Below are positions 1 to 10,489 of a DNA stretch of 64,000 nucleotides, piece by piece (positions within the stretch are counted from its first letter, which is position 1; the number at the start of each line of letters is the position of its first letter). A program made the position numbers and the translations under genes. This DNA is from BOG-908 sp965199235 (GTDB lineage: Bacteria > Pseudomonadota > Alphaproteobacteria > Acetobacterales > Acetobacteraceae). The notes under the pieces were generated by a model. The model was not told the origin of the DNA and did not search any database. It saw nothing but the letters and a program-made list of their open reading frames with translations. The stretch is taken from the NCBI GenBank assembly GCA_965199235.1, contig CBDAQU010000001.1, positions 248,001-312,000 of the forward strand. The letters run 5' to 3'.

Positions 1-1
1 C

Positions 2-3000
2 CTCGACGGCACCGTTTCGGCGCCTGCAGGCGGCGCCTCCGCACTCGGCGGCACGCTCGGCCTGGAGATGGACCTGCCCGCGCTGCCCTCGCCAGGCAGT
101 GGGCAGACCCGCGTGGCGATCCCCGCCTGGTTCTTCGAGCCGCGCAGGATCGTCGTCAGCACGAACTCCCTGCCCGACCTGCTGCCGGCCGATCTCGGCC
201 CTGGCGACGGATCGTTCGTGCACCAGCCCGGCCTGGCCGGACAGGCCGCGGTCAGCCAGGCGCAGATCGCGGCGGGCGGGTTCGACAACCTGTTGCTGCT
301 CTCGCGCGACCAGATCGTGTTCGATCCGGTGGACACGTCAGGCGTCTCGCTCAGCCTTGGCCAGAGCGCCACTCTGACCGCCTTCGCCTTCTCCGACGCG
401 ACGAGGACCGGCAACGTCTCCATCAGCGCGCCCTACGTGGCGCTGTCCGGCGCTCCGAACCTCGTCCCAGCGCCTGACGCCATCGTTCCTGGCCTGAACA
501 GCGGCGGCAACGTTTCCGAAAAGCCGTCCGCGCGCTACCAGCCCTGCCTGTCTGGCGCACAGGCTTGCGCCGCCGGCGTCTTCACCGTCAGCGCCGACCA
601 GATCGACCTGTCGCGCGCCGTGCGGTTCGGCGTCTCCGGCGGCTATCCCGACAGCAGCACCGGCACCGCCACGCGATCCGTCGATCAGCCCGGCTTCGAC
701 GCGGTGGACCTGCTCAGCAGCGGCGACATACGCTTCGTGCCGCCCGCCTCCGGCACGTCGAACACCAACACTGCCGTCAGCAGCACGAACAAGCTGGTTC
801 TGGCTGACGCTTCGCTGGTGACCACCGGCGACCTGACCCTGTCGGCGGCACGCATCTACCCGGCAACCGGCGTGTCCGCCGTGCTCGGAGCAGGGTTCGT
901 CTCGGGCGCCAACCCGAAGCACCAGGACCCGTCGACCACCTACTACACCGGCAGCGCCCTGGTCATCGAGCGCAGCACGGACGCGCCGCAGCAGACGCCG
1001 CTCTCCGTTTTCGGCCAGTTGCAGGTCTATGGCGAGACGATCGCGCAGGACGGTTACCTCAGCGCTCCGCTGGGCAGCATCGATCTCGGCCTTCGCCCGC
1101 TGCTGCCGCCCGCCGACCTGCCGGACCCGTCGACGCCGGCCGCAGCCATCGAGCTCATGCCCGGCAGCGTCACCTCGGTCAGCGCGGCCGGCGCGACCAT
1201 ACCGTTCGGCGGCACCACCGACGGGCTGACCTACAGCTATGACGGCCAGGTTCTGGCGTTTTCGGCGGCGATCTACGGAGCGGCGCCCGCATTCGGCCAG
1301 CAATCGATCGGCCTTGCCGCTTCCCGCGTGCAGGCGGACTCCGGAGCCACGCTCGACCTGCGCGGCGGCGGCACGCTGACCGGCGGCGGCGGCGAAATCC
1401 TGTCCGCCGGCGGCGCGAGCCTGCAGAGCCAGGGGTTCATCGCCGGACGGGGCGGCTCGACGGACGTGCTCTACGCGCCGCTGCTGACCATCAACCCGGC
1501 AGGCGCCGGCGTGCAGGCCCAGCCGACCCTGTCACAGGACCCGGTCTACGCCATCCTGCCAGGCCTGCAGGGCAACTACGCGCCGGTCACGCTGCTGGAC
1601 GCGACCACGTCCACCTATGCCGGCAGCGTCCCCGCGCCGGGCCGGCAGGTGACGATCGGCGCAGGGGTGCCCGGCCTGCCGGCAGGCACCTACACGCTGC
1701 TGCCCTCGTACTACGCGCTGCTGCCCGGCGGCTACCGGGTGCAGCTTGGCGCCGCCACCGGCTCCGCGTCGGTGCTGGCGACGCAGCCCACCATCAACGG
1801 CTCCTTCGCGGTCACCGGAACGCTCGGCCTGGCCAACACCGGCCGTGCCTCCGGCCAGCCGGTCAGCCTGACCGTCACCTCCGGCGCCACGCTGCGCAGC
1901 TACTCCCAGTACGACGAGCAGGACTACGCGCAGACCGCCATCGCGAGCGCTGCCGTGCTGGGCAAGCCGCGCCCCTACCTGCCGCAGGACGCGGGCGCGA
2001 TCGACCTGCAGTTCCTGCGTGCCAAGGGCGACGCCACCCTAGGTCCGCTCGACTTTTCGGGCACCGCTTTGCTTTCCGCAGCGCCGGGCGGCTACGACGG
2101 TGACGTCATCGTGCAGGAGGGGTCCGCGCCGATCGAGATACTGGGGCCTGGCGCGCCGACGAAGGGCGACATCTCCCTGCCGGCCTCCAGCCTGGACGCC
2201 TTTGGCGCCCCCCTGCTCCTGGTGGGCGGCGACTTCACCTCCAACCTCGGCTTCACGATCCTGAACAACCCCGGCACCGACGGGTCGGTCGTGCTCCGGT
2301 CCGGCGCCACCCTGACCGCCGGCGCCGTCTGGCTGATCGGCACCGGCACCGGCGGCGTCAGCGTCGAGCAGGGCGCCGTCGTCTCCACGCTCGGCCAGAC
2401 GCCGACCCTGCCCGATTCGAGCACACATGCGGTGTTCTCGCTCACCGCCGCCGGGCCGGGCCCGTCGGAGGCGGCCGTCGTCGCTGCCGACGGCAGCTAC
2501 ACCATCCTGCCAGGCGGGCCGAGCAGGAGCACGGTCACGCTCGGCGGCTGCGCCCTGACCGGCAGCTGTTCGGGCAGCACGGTTCTGGCGTCGGACGGTT
2601 TTGCCGGCGTGTTCGCCGGCGGCTCGGTGTCCGAGATGAGCCCCGTCACCATCTCCGCACCGGAGCTGATGCTCGGTGCGCCGAGCATCAACCTGACGCC
2701 TGACGGCTTTGCCGGCGCTGCGCCGTCCGGCATCACCCTGTCGCAGGCGGCGCTGACAGGGCTGCTCGCCAGCAGCCCCGCCCTCAGCTCGCTCGACCTG
2801 ATCGCCAGCCAATCGATCAACCTTTATGGCAGCCTGACCTTCGGCGTGGCGCCCGGTGCGGGCGCCAGCGCCGCGCCGCTGCAGCTCATCCTGGACACGC
2901 CGGCGATCTACGGCGCAGGCGCGGCAGGCAGCACGGCCACGCTGGCCGCGGACACCATCGTCTGGGCCGACAGCGCCGGCGCCCCGGCGCCCATCCTGCC

Positions 3001-6000
3001 GGGCGGACCCGGCAACGGATCGGGCGCGCTGACGCTGGACGCGCGCGACCTCGTCATCGGGTACGCGCCCGTCTCCCAGCCGCAGGACCAGACCACAGTG
3101 GCCCGCACCGCCATCGGTTTTTCCACCGTGACCCTGATCGGCACCGACGAGGTGACCGGCAACAACCACGCCGCCCTGTCGGTCTACCAGTCGCAGAGCG
3201 CCTACAGCACCGCGACGCTCGGCACCGCAGGCATCGGCGGCGCGCTGTCGATCGAGACGCCGCTGCTGACAGCCGCACCGGGCGCGATACTGGGCCTGAC
3301 CGCGGGGGCCAGCGTGACGGTGGCCGGTGCCGATGGCGCGCCGGCATCCACGGCGGCAGGGGGCCTGGGAGGCGAGATCGACGTCCGCGCGCCCGCGATC
3401 GCCCTCTCCACCCGCATCGCGCTGCCCAGCGGCAAGCTGGTGCTGGACGCGGCGGGCGACATCACGCTCGGCGCCGGCTCGATGCTCGACCTGACCGGCC
3501 CCGCCCTCGCCTCCTTCGACGTGACCCGCGGCAGCTGGGGCGGCACGGTGCAGCTGGCGTCGGCCGGGGGCAGCATCACCCAGGATGCGGGCGGCGTCAT
3601 CGACGTGTCCGCCGCGATGGCGCAGGGCGGCACGCTGTCGCTGGCAGCACTCGCCGGCGCGGTGACCCTAAACGGCACGCTCATCGGGGGCGCGCCTGCC
3701 GGCTATGGCGGCGGCTCGATCGACCTGCGCGGCGCCAGCCTGGCGGGGCCTGACGGCAGCCTGACCGTGCCGGCCGCGTTCATGGCGTTCAACGACGCGC
3801 TGAACCAGGGCGGCTTCACGCTCGCCCGCGGCTTCGAGCTCGCTGGGCCTGGCAGCCTGACGCTGCCGGCCGCCGGCACGATCACCGCGCAGACCACCGC
3901 CATCGCGGTCGATCGGGGCAGCCTCGACATCGAGGGCACCATCGACGCCTCCGGCCCCAACCCCGGCACCATCAGGCTGGCGGGGGCCGGCGGGCTGACA
4001 CTCGGCAGCGCCTCGGTCCTTGCGGCGGAGGGAACGGTCGAGCAGTGCGCCTCCGGCCCGTGCAGCGATTTCGCCGGCAACCCGGCGCAGGACCAGCCGG
4101 TGGACGCGCTGAACGCGGCCCAGGTCGAGCTGACCGTGCCTGCGAGCGTCAGCGCCGACGGCGCGCATTTCGCGCCCAACATCGCGGGCCTGACGATTGC
4201 CCCCGGCGCGACCATCGACATCGCCTCGCCCGACCCGACCGCCGATGCGCGAGTCGAGATCGACGTGCCGCGCACCGGGACCGCCTCGGGCGACGCCAAC
4301 ATCAGCGCGAGCGGCCTGGTCAACATCGTCGGCGCGACCCGTTACAGCAGCGTCGACGTGAACGCGTTCTGGGCCTACTCGCCCGACACCTCGCCGTTCC
4401 TGGCCGGCGGCATCCTCACCCAGGCGGCGTTCGGCACGGCGTCCGCCCCAGGCCCGATCGCGGCGGACGCGCAGGCCTTCATCGGACGCGCGCTGTCGCA
4501 GGGACCGGTGCTGGGCAGGCTGGCGGGGTTGAGCGCCTACACGGAGGCGTTCCACCTGCGGCCGGGCGTGGAGATCGACGGCAGCGCGGATGTGGCCAAC
4601 GGGGCGCTGACGGTGCTGGGCGACATCGACCTTTCCGGCATGCGCTTTGCCAGCGTGAACCCGAACACGCCCTTGTCCAGCGCTGTTACCGGCTCCGGCG
4701 AGCCTGGCGTGCTGTGGCTGCGCGCGCCGGGCACCCTGGACGTGCTCGGCAGCATCAATGACGGTTTCGCGCCGCCGCCTGCCACCCCCGACGACCAGGG
4801 CTGGGTGCTGAGCGGCGGCAGGCTGCCGGACGGCCAGGGCATCATCCTGCCAGTGCCGGTGACGCTCGGGCCGGGCACCGTGTTTCCCAAGACCGCCACG
4901 CTCACCTACGCGATCCCTCTGGCGGCGGGCACGCTTGCCGCCGGCAGCGTGGCGCCCACGCAGCTGATTCTGGCCTCGCCCAACGCGCAGGCCTTCACCA
5001 GCAACGTGCTGATCGGCGGGTTCGCGCCAGGCAGCACCATCCCGGCCGGCGCGCTGAAGGCCGGCACTGCGATACCGGCCGGCGCCCTGCTGCCGGTGAA
5101 GGTCGACTTTGCCGCGGTGACCTGGCCCGCCGGCGCGCCGCTCTCTCTGCTGAGCACGGCGCCGAGGCTCGACCCTGACGCGCCGCCCCTGACGCTGGCC
5201 CAGGGGGACCTGATCCCGGCCGGCACCAACCTGAAGCTGAGCACGGCAGACGGCGACAGGCTGAGCAGCGTCGATACGCGGCCGAACGGCGAGGGGCAGG
5301 TCTGGGGCGTGTCGCAGATGCTGCCGGCGGGCGACCTGTCATGGTCGCTGCGGCTGGTCGGCGGCGCGGAGCTGACCGGCGCGGACAGCCGTTCCGTGCA
5401 GGACGCGCCCAGCCTGGCGCAGAGTGCGACCGTGGCCGACCCCGCCCCAGGCAGCATCGCGCTGAGCGACCTGCACGTGCCAAACGCCAAGACGGCGCTC
5501 ACGACCGTCGATTTCAGCGTGCTGCGCACCGGCACCGGGTATCTCGACCTGCTGGCGGGCGGCGACGTTTCCGAGGCGACGCCGTTCGGCATCTACACCG
5601 CAGGCACGCAATCGGCCGGCGTTCTTGCCGCCTACGACCAGTCCAGGGTGGGCGCCAGCGGCACCATACTGGGGGGCCGCGGCAACATCTCGCTCAACGG
5701 CGCGAGCTACAACTCGGCCGATGCCGCGAGCTACCAGGCGAACTACCCGACCGGCGGCGGCAACCTGCTGGTCGCGGCGGGCGGGACGGTGACGGGGGAC
5801 GTCTACCAGCTGGCGTCGGCCGGCAATGCGATGACGGTGGTTTCCAATCCCCCTGCATACAGCAACGACGTGAGCAACTGGCTGTGGTGGCAGGGCGGCG
5901 GCTCGGTGCCAGCGGCGTGGTGGATCGATTTCGGCACGTTCGCCAACATCGCCAGGGTGCCGACCCTGGTGGGCTTCACCGGTTTCGGCGCGCTGGGCGG

Positions 6001-8596
6001 CGGCAGCGCGAGCATCGAGGCAGGCGGCGCCGCAGGCCAGATCGCACCGCTGAAATCGACCATCAGCAGCACAGCGCTCGACATCGCCGTCGCGAGCACC
6101 GGCCGTTTCGACCCCGCCACCCGGACGATAAGCCTGACCGGCGGCGGCAACCTGATCGCGGCCGTGGGTGGCGCGCTGAACGCGGGTGCTCCGCTTGCCG
6201 ACGCTACGTTGGGCGGCGATCCGATCGTCGACAGCCTGTCCGGGGTGATGACGAACACGCGTGGGGCGGTTACCGTCGAGGCGGCTTCGATCGGGCAGGT
6301 TCTGCTCACCTACAACGACATCTCCACTCTTTCCACGGTGAATGATTCGAGTTCGGGAGTGCTGATCGACCCCCGCGCACAAAATCCTCTGGTCTCGAAA
6401 ACGTTCGACGTCGGGGGCGGTCCGGTCATCGTGGAGGGCGACACACAGGCCAGCTTTCAGACACGAGGCGATCTGGCGTTGTCGGCGGCGGGCAATCCCA
6501 CGTTCGGATATCAAATCCAGCAACTGGCGGCGAGCAGCGACTTCTCGCTGTGGCAGGATACGACCTCCATCCTGCTCGCCAGTGCGGGCGCCAACATCGT
6601 CCCTGCCACGCCTTACGGCGCCAGCCTCGGAGTGAACGATGCTGTCAGCCAGCCGACTCAGACCAAGGGGGGCTACACCAATCTCAGTGAGTTGCTCTAC
6701 CCGCCCACGCTCGACGTGCGTGCCGAAAGCGGCAGCATCTTCATCCAGCAGGACAATCTCAACATAGCCGGTCTCGAGCTCGCACCTGCGCCGCACGGGC
6801 AGTTGGAGTTTCTTGCAGGCCAGTCGATCTACGATGTCGGCAATGAAAGCCCGCTATTCCTCCAAGCGGTCGTAAGTATCTCCGGAGCCGCAGTGGCTGC
6901 GGGCGACATACCGATACCGGCCGATCCCAACACGAAGAACCGAGAATCCGTTGATTTCGCCAATACCGGTATTGGCTACTTCGATTTCGAGCCCGACGTT
7001 GCCACCGGCCTTCTGCACGCAGGAGACACGGCCCCGGCTCGTTTCTACGCTGTTTCCGGCGACATCCTCGGTCTGCAGACTGGCGGAGTGACGATCGACA
7101 CCGTCACCGGACTGCCGATTGGCTACGTCGCTGCAAAGGCGGTGGAGATCAAGGCCGGTGACGACATACTTTCGTTAGGACTGTCGCAACAGATAGCTAC
7201 GATTTACGACAGCCAGCTCAGCGGCATCTTCCTCAACAACAACTCGTCCGACATTTCCGCCATCGAGGCCGGTAACGACATATTCTTCGCCAGCGCCCTC
7301 GTTGCCGGTCCAGGACTGCTCATCGAGCAGGCTGGCCGCAACATCTATCAAGGCGATCAGGGATTTCTCGAAAGCGTCGGCCAGACCGGGCTGGCGCTGA
7401 CCCCTGCCACGCGCGGCAGCGGCGCCGGGATCACCGTTCTCGCGGGCCTCGGATCGGGCGTGAGCGAATCGGGGTTTGCCGACCTCTATGTCAATCCCGC
7501 CAACACGGCCGATCCGAACACGCCGCTGCAGGATCAGCCTGGCCGCGTCGAACGCACCTACCAGACACAGCTGCTGGCGTTTTTGCAGCAGCGCTTCGGC
7601 TATGCCGGCAGCGCCGCCGATGCGCTCGCCGCCTTCCAGGCGCTGCCGCCGGACCAGCAGACGGTGTTCCTGCTTTCGGTCTATTTTGCCGAGTTGAACC
7701 AGAGCGGGCTGGACTACAACAACCCGTCGAGCCGGTTCTACCACAGCTACATCGAGGGCGAGGAGGCGATACGCTCTCTATTCCCCAACACGGACCCGAC
7801 CGGCGTCGGCGCTCCCTCCGGCGGCGGTCTGACGGCGTTCAGCGGAACCGTCTTGGACACCAACGGCGCGCCCCGCACGGTCGATGGAGGCATACGCACC
7901 GATTTCGGCGGTGCGATCACCACTGTTGTGCCCTACGGCACCACCCTGCTCGGCAATTACGGCATCACCCCGGGCCCGCTGTCCGGCGTGGTCACGCAGG
8001 GGTCTGGCGACATCGATGCCTACTCGTATGGCAGCGTCATCCTCGGCCAGAGCCGCATACTGACCACGTTCGGCGGCGACATCCTGATCTGGATGTCGTC
8101 GGACGGCGAGATCAACGCCGGCCGCGGGTCGAGCAGCACCGTGCTCGCCCCGCCGCTCAGCGTCAGCTACGACCAGTTCGGCACTGCGGAGCTGTCGCCC
8201 ACCGTGCCCAGCAGCGGCGCCGGCATCGGCACGCTGGCGCCGATCCCCTCGGTGCCGGCCGGCAACCTGAACCTGATCGCACCCTTCGGCACGATCGACG
8301 CCGGCGAGGCCGGTATACGCGCGTCCGGCAACGCGAACATCGCAGCACTGGTGGTGCTGAACGCCGCCAACATCGCCGTCGGCGGCAAGACCGTGGGCAT
8401 CCCCACAGCGCCCACCACGAGCACCAGCGCCGCCGCGGCCGCGTCGGCCGCCGCCGGTTCCTCCACCAACGCCGCGCAGCAGACCACGCCCCGCGCCGCC
8501 CCCGTGCAGGAACCATCGGTGGTCGAGGTCGAGGTCGTTAGCATCACCGGCGGAGAAACGCCGGACCAGGTGCGCAAGAAGCGTGGCGGCATTTAG
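2..8596 (+). CDS. Filamentous-haemagglutinin-family giant surface protein, 5' end outside window
   Basis: About 2,860 codons are present and the frame is open to the left edge, so the N-terminus (signal peptide and secretion domain) is missing. The protein is built from Gly/Ala/Ser/Thr-rich strands typical of a right-handed beta-helix, with recurring motifs such as GGGSASIEAGG and AGGDVSEATP. The last ~500 residues (motifs IYQGDQGFLESVGQTG, DPNTPLQDQPGRVERTYQ, GGDILIWMSSDGEINAGRG) match the conserved C-terminal region of filamentous-haemagglutinin-family proteins that I recall as DUF3739. It ends in a short basic tail (VRKKRGGI). The expected role is a secreted adhesin or biofilm protein exported by two-partner secretion; no TpsB transporter is visible. 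Codon use is less GC-rich from about 6310 to 7380 than on either side. The next gene is a convergent SPINDLY-type glycosyltransferase, a plausible modifier. Confidence 0.85.
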   Translation, partial: LDGTVSAPAGGASALGGTLGLEMDLPALPSPGSGQTRVAIPAWFFEPRRIVVSTNSLPDLLPADLGPGDGSFVHQPGLAGQAAVSQAQIAAGGFDNLLLLSRDQIVFDPVDTSGVSLSLGQSATLTAFAFSDATRTGNVSISAPYVALSGAPNLVPAPDAIVPGLNSGGNVSEKPSARYQPCLSGAQACAAGVFTVSADQIDLSRAVRFGVSGGYPDSSTGTATRSVDQPGFDAVDLLSSGDIRFVPPASGTSNTNTAVSSTNKLVLADASLVTTGDLTLSAARIYPATGVSAVLGAGFVSGANPKHQDPSTTYYTGSALVIERSTDAPQQTPLSVFGQLQVYGETIAQDGYLSAPLGSIDLGLRPLLPPADLPDPSTPAAAIELMPGSVTSVSAAGATIPFGGTTDGLTYSYDGQVLAFSAAIYGAAPAFGQQSIGLAASRVQADSGATLDLRGGGTLTGGGGEILSAGGASLQSQGFIAGRGGSTDVLYAPLLTINPAGAGVQAQPTLSQDPVYAILPGLQGNYAPVTLLDATTSTYAGSVPAPGRQVTIGAGVPGLPAGTYTLLPSYYALLPGGYRVQLGAATGSASVLATQPTINGSFAVTGTLGLANTGRASGQPVSLTVTSGATLRSYSQYDEQDYAQTAIASAAVLGKPRPYLPQDAGAIDLQFLRAKGDATLGPLDFSGTALLSAAPGGYDGDVIVQEGSAPIEILGPGAPTKGDISLPASSLDAFGAPLLLVGGDFTSNLGFTILNNPGTDGSVVLRSGATLTAGAVWLIGTGTGGVSVEQGAVVSTLGQTPTLPDSSTHAVFSLTAAGPGPSEAAVVAADGSYTILPGGPSRSTVTLGGCALTGSCSGSTVLASDGFAGVFAGGSVSEMSPVTISAPELMLGAPSINLTPDGFAGAAPSGITLSQAALTGLLASSPALSSLDLIASQSINLYGSLTFGVAPGAGASAAPLQLILDTPAIYGAGAAGSTATLAADTIVWADSAGAPAPILPGGPGNGSGALTLDARDLVIGYAPVSQPQDQTTVARTAIGFSTVTLIGTDEVTGNNHAALSVYQSQSAYSTATLGTAGIGGALSIETPLLTAAPGAILGLTAGASVTVAGADGAPASTAAGGLGGEIDVRAPAIALSTRIALPSGKLVLDAAGDITLGAGSMLDLTGPALASFDVTRGSWGGTVQLASAGGSITQDAGGVIDVSAAMAQGGTLSLAALAGAVTLNGTLIGGAPAGYGGGSIDLRGASLAGPDGSLTVPAAFMAFNDALNQGGFTLARGFELAGPGSLTLPAAGTITAQTTAIAVDRGSLDIEGTIDASGPNPGTIRLAGAGGLTLGSASVLAAEGTVEQCASGPCSDFAGNPAQDQPVDALNAAQVELTVPASVSADGAHFAPNIAGLTIAPGATIDIASPDPTADARVEIDVPRTGTASGDANISASGLVNIVGATRYSSVDVNAFWAYSPDTSPFLAGGILTQAAFGTASAPGPIAADAQAFIGRALSQGPVLGRLAGLSAYTEAFHLRPGVEIDGSADVANGALTVLGDIDLSGMRFASVNPNTPLSSAVTGSGEPGVLWLRAPGTLDVLGSINDGFAPPPATPDDQGWVLSGGRLPDGQGIILPVPVTLGPGTVFPKTATLTYAIPLAAGTLAAGSVAPTQLILASPNAQAFTSNVLIGGFAPGSTIPAGALKAGTAIPAGALLPVKVDFAAVTWPAGAPLSLLSTAPRLDPDAPPLTLAQGDLIPAGTNLKLSTADGDRLSSVDTRPNGEGQVWGVSQMLPAGDLSWSLRLVGGAELTGADSRSVQDAPSLAQSATVADPAPGSIALSDLHVPNAKTALTTVDFSVLRTGTGYLDLLAGGDVSEATPFGIYTAGTQSAGVLAAYDQSRVGASGTILGGRGNISLNGASYNSADAASYQANYPTGGGNLLVAAGGTVTGDVYQLASAGNAMTVVSNPPAYSNDVSNWLWWQGGGSVPAAWWIDFGTFANIARVPTLVGFTGFGALGGGSASIEAGGAAGQIAPLKSTISSTALDIAVASTGRFDPATRTISLTGGGNLIAAVGGALNAGAPLADATLGGDPIVDSLSGVMTNTRGAVTVEAASIGQVLLTYNDISTLSTVNDSSSGVLIDPRAQNPLVSKTFDVGGGPVIVEGDTQASFQTRGDLALSAAGNPTFGYQIQQLAASSDFSLWQDTTSILLASAGANIVPATPYGASLGVNDAVSQPTQTKGGYTNLSELLYPPTLDVRAESGSIFIQQDNLNIAGLELAPAPHGQLEFLAGQSIYDVGNESPLFLQAVVSISGAAVAAGDIPIPADPNTKNRESVDFANTGIGYFDFEPDVATGLLHAGDTAPARFYAVSGDILGLQTGGVTIDTVTGLPIGYVAAKAVEIKAGDDILSLGLSQQIATIYDSQLSGIFLNNNSSDISAIEAGNDIFFASALVAGPGLLIEQAGRNIYQGDQGFLESVGQTGLALTPATRGSGAGITVLAGLGSGVSESGFADLYVNPANTADPNTPLQDQPGRVERTYQTQLLAFLQQRFGYAGSAADALAAFQALPPDQQTVFLLSVYFAELNQSGLDYNNPSSRFYHSYIEGEEAIRSLFPNTDPTGVGAPSGGGLTAFSGTVLDTNGAPRTVDGGIRTDFGGAITTVVPYGTTLLGNYGITPGPLSGVVTQGSGDIDAYSYGSVILGQSRILTTFGGDILIWMSSDGEINAGRGSSSTVLAPPLSVSYDQFGTAELSPTVPSSGAGIGTLAPIPSVPAGNLNLIAPFGTIDAGEAGIRASGNANIAALVVLNAANIAVGGKTVGIPTAPTTSTSAAAAASAAAGSSTNAAQQTTPRAAPVQEPSVVEVEVVSITGGETPDQVRKKRGGI

Positions 8597-8605
8597 GACG
8601 GTTGC

Positions 8606-8652
8606 TAGAGCATGATCGCTTCAGGTTGATCTTCAACCACGATGAACATGCT
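8606..8652. repeat. 47-bp palindromic intergenic repeat, copy 1
   Basis: This sequence matches 34725-34771 at 45 of 47 positions. It folds as an imperfect hairpin: AGCATG pairs with CATGCT, ATCG with CGAT, and GGTTGA with TCAACC around a 3-nt loop. It lies between the convergent ends of the adhesin and glycosyltransferase genes. REP-like structure; mobility is unknown. Confidence 0.8.
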
Positions 8653-8698
8653 GCCTGACCGTGGATTGCTTCGGCCAAGCGGCCTCGCGCTGACGGCT

Positions 8699-10489
8699 TC
8701 ACGTGAGCGCGGTCATCAGCTCCCGAGCAAACCCCTTGGCGTCGCACAGCGGCGACTGGCGTATGCGCGTCCGCAGATCCCGCCGGTACGCCCATAGACG
8801 CGCGGGATCGCGCGCCAGCGAAACGGCTGTGTCGACGTATTGATCATCGGACTCCGCAATCAGCTCGCGACAGCCGACCGCGTGCAGGTGCGATGCGCTG
8901 TGGCGGCCGGCGAAAGTCTCGCCTGGCCAGGTGATCACCGGTACCCCCATCCATAGCGCCTCGAGCGTGGTGACGCCGCCGGAATAGGGCCGGGTGTCGA
9001 GTGCGATGTCCACACGGGCGTGGGCGGCGAGCATGTGGGCCACGCTGCCGCCCGCTTCGAACACGAGGCGCGCGGGGTCCAGGCCGGCGCGCTGCGCCAT
9101 GGCGCGCACGAAACGCTGGGTCTGCTGTTCGGCGTAGCAGCCGTAGCGCAGCAGGAAACGCGCGTTCGGCAGCGCGTCCGCAATCCTGGCCCACAGCGCC
9201 AGCAGGGGCTCGTTCAGCTTGGGCGCGCGCTGAAAGCAGCCGAACACCGTGGCGCCGTCCGGCTCGGGCGTGCGCGCCGGCTCGGGCGCGCCCTCAGGCG
9301 GATCAAAGGTGACGTAGCAGTGCGGCATGCGCACCACGCGCTCGGTGTAGCAGGCATCTTCGCCGTCGGGCACCTCGCGCGCGTCGGCGACCAGCGCGTC
9401 CATCGTCGGCAGGCCGGTGGTGCCGGTGTAGCCGGCCCAGCTCACCTGCAGCGGCGCCGCGCGCCGCGCGAAGACCGGCATGCGGTGGCGCGCGGTCAGG
9501 CCGGAGAGGTCGAACAGGATGCCGATGCGTTCGCGCGCGATCAGGGCGGCCAGCGCGTCGTCGTCCATCTCGTCGACCACGTGCCAGCGATGCGCGGCGC
9601 GGCGCCAGCGCGCGGTCGTGTCGTCGGCGTCCGACAGGTTGGCAAAGCAGATGATCGTGTGCCCCTGGGCCGCCAGCGCCTCGAACACGCGCAGCGTCAG
9701 CACGCTGACCGCGTGGCGCCGCAGATCGCCCGACACCACGCCGATCCTGGGCGGGCAAAGCGGGGGCGGGGAAAGCGGGGGCGGGGTGGCAACGGGCCAG
9801 CTTTGCGCCTGGGCCGGTGCAACCGGCGCGTGCAGCCCGGCCCAGCGCCGATGCGCCTCGAACAGATCCTGCGCGGTGATGCCGGCGCGGTGCTGCAGGG
9901 AGAACAGCAGGTTGTACTGGGCGACCGCGTGGGCCGGTTTCAGCGCCAGCGTCCTGGTCAGCGTGGCGATCGATTCCTCCACCCTGCCCTGTCCAAGCAT
10001 GGCCCAGGCGCGCGCCGAGTGGATTTCCGGGTCGGGATCGTTGGCCACCGCGGAGTCGAGGATTTCGAGCGCGCGGTCAGGCAGCCCGGCATGCGCCAGT
10101 GCCAGGCCGAGGCAGATGCGCGCCTGACCGAGCTCGGGGTCGATCTTCAGCGCGTGCTCCAGCGGGGCCACCGCCTCGCGCGCGCGGTTCATCTTCAGCA
10201 GCGTGACGCCGAGGTCGGAATAGGCGAGCGCCATGTAGGGCAGCAGGTGTATCGCGCGCTGAAAATCCTCGATGGCCGCGCCGAACCGGTCCAGCCGCGC
10301 CAAAGCCAGGCCGCGGGCGCGGTAGAACGGCGCCTGCTTGGGTGCTGCCTTGATGGCCCTGGTGAAGGCCTGAACGGCGTCGTCCCACCGTGCCGCCTGC
10401 AGTTGGGCGCGGCCCTGCCAATACCAGCCATCCGCGTCCGGCATCTGGCCAGAGGAAGCGGGCGGCGACGCTCGGCGATTTTTGCGCAT
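8699..10489 (-). CDS. TPR-containing SPINDLY-type O-GlcNAc transferase family protein
   Basis: This 596-residue protein is predicted to transfer a sugar from a nucleotide sugar to Ser/Thr or Asn of proteins. The first ~210 residues are TPR units (WYWQGRAQLQAARWDDAV, ALAYSDLGVTLLKMN). A Pro-rich linker (PPPLSPPPLCPP) leads into the GT41-like catalytic region. Visible family motifs are GYTGTTGLPTMDALVAD, FGCFQRAPKLNEP, DTRPYSGGVTTLEALWMG and GETFAGRHSASHL. The SPINDLY consensus FGSFN is changed to FGCFQ, so donor choice may differ. No signal peptide is seen, so it should be cytosolic. It is convergent with the adhesin gene, and HMW1C-like enzymes that glycosylate two-partner-secreted adhesins are a known precedent. 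The start follows the first Met of the frame and is not confirmed by a clear ribosome binding site. Confidence 0.85.
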   Translation of the reverse strand: MRKNRRASPPASSGQMPDADGWYWQGRAQLQAARWDDAVQAFTRAIKAAPKQAPFYRARGLALARLDRFGAAIEDFQRAIHLLPYMALAYSDLGVTLLKMNRAREAVAPLEHALKIDPELGQARICLGLALAHAGLPDRALEILDSAVANDPDPEIHSARAWAMLGQGRVEESIATLTRTLALKPAHAVAQYNLLFSLQHRAGITAQDLFEAHRRWAGLHAPVAPAQAQSWPVATPPPLSPPPLCPPRIGVVSGDLRRHAVSVLTLRVFEALAAQGHTIICFANLSDADDTTARWRRAAHRWHVVDEMDDDALAALIARERIGILFDLSGLTARHRMPVFARRAAPLQVSWAGYTGTTGLPTMDALVADAREVPDGEDACYTERVVRMPHCYVTFDPPEGAPEPARTPEPDGATVFGCFQRAPKLNEPLLALWARIADALPNARFLLRYGCYAEQQTQRFVRAMAQRAGLDPARLVFEAGGSVAHMLAAHARVDIALDTRPYSGGVTTLEALWMGVPVITWPGETFAGRHSASHLHAVGCRELIAESDDQYVDTAVSLARDPARLWAYRRDLRTRIRQSPLCDAKGFARELMTALT

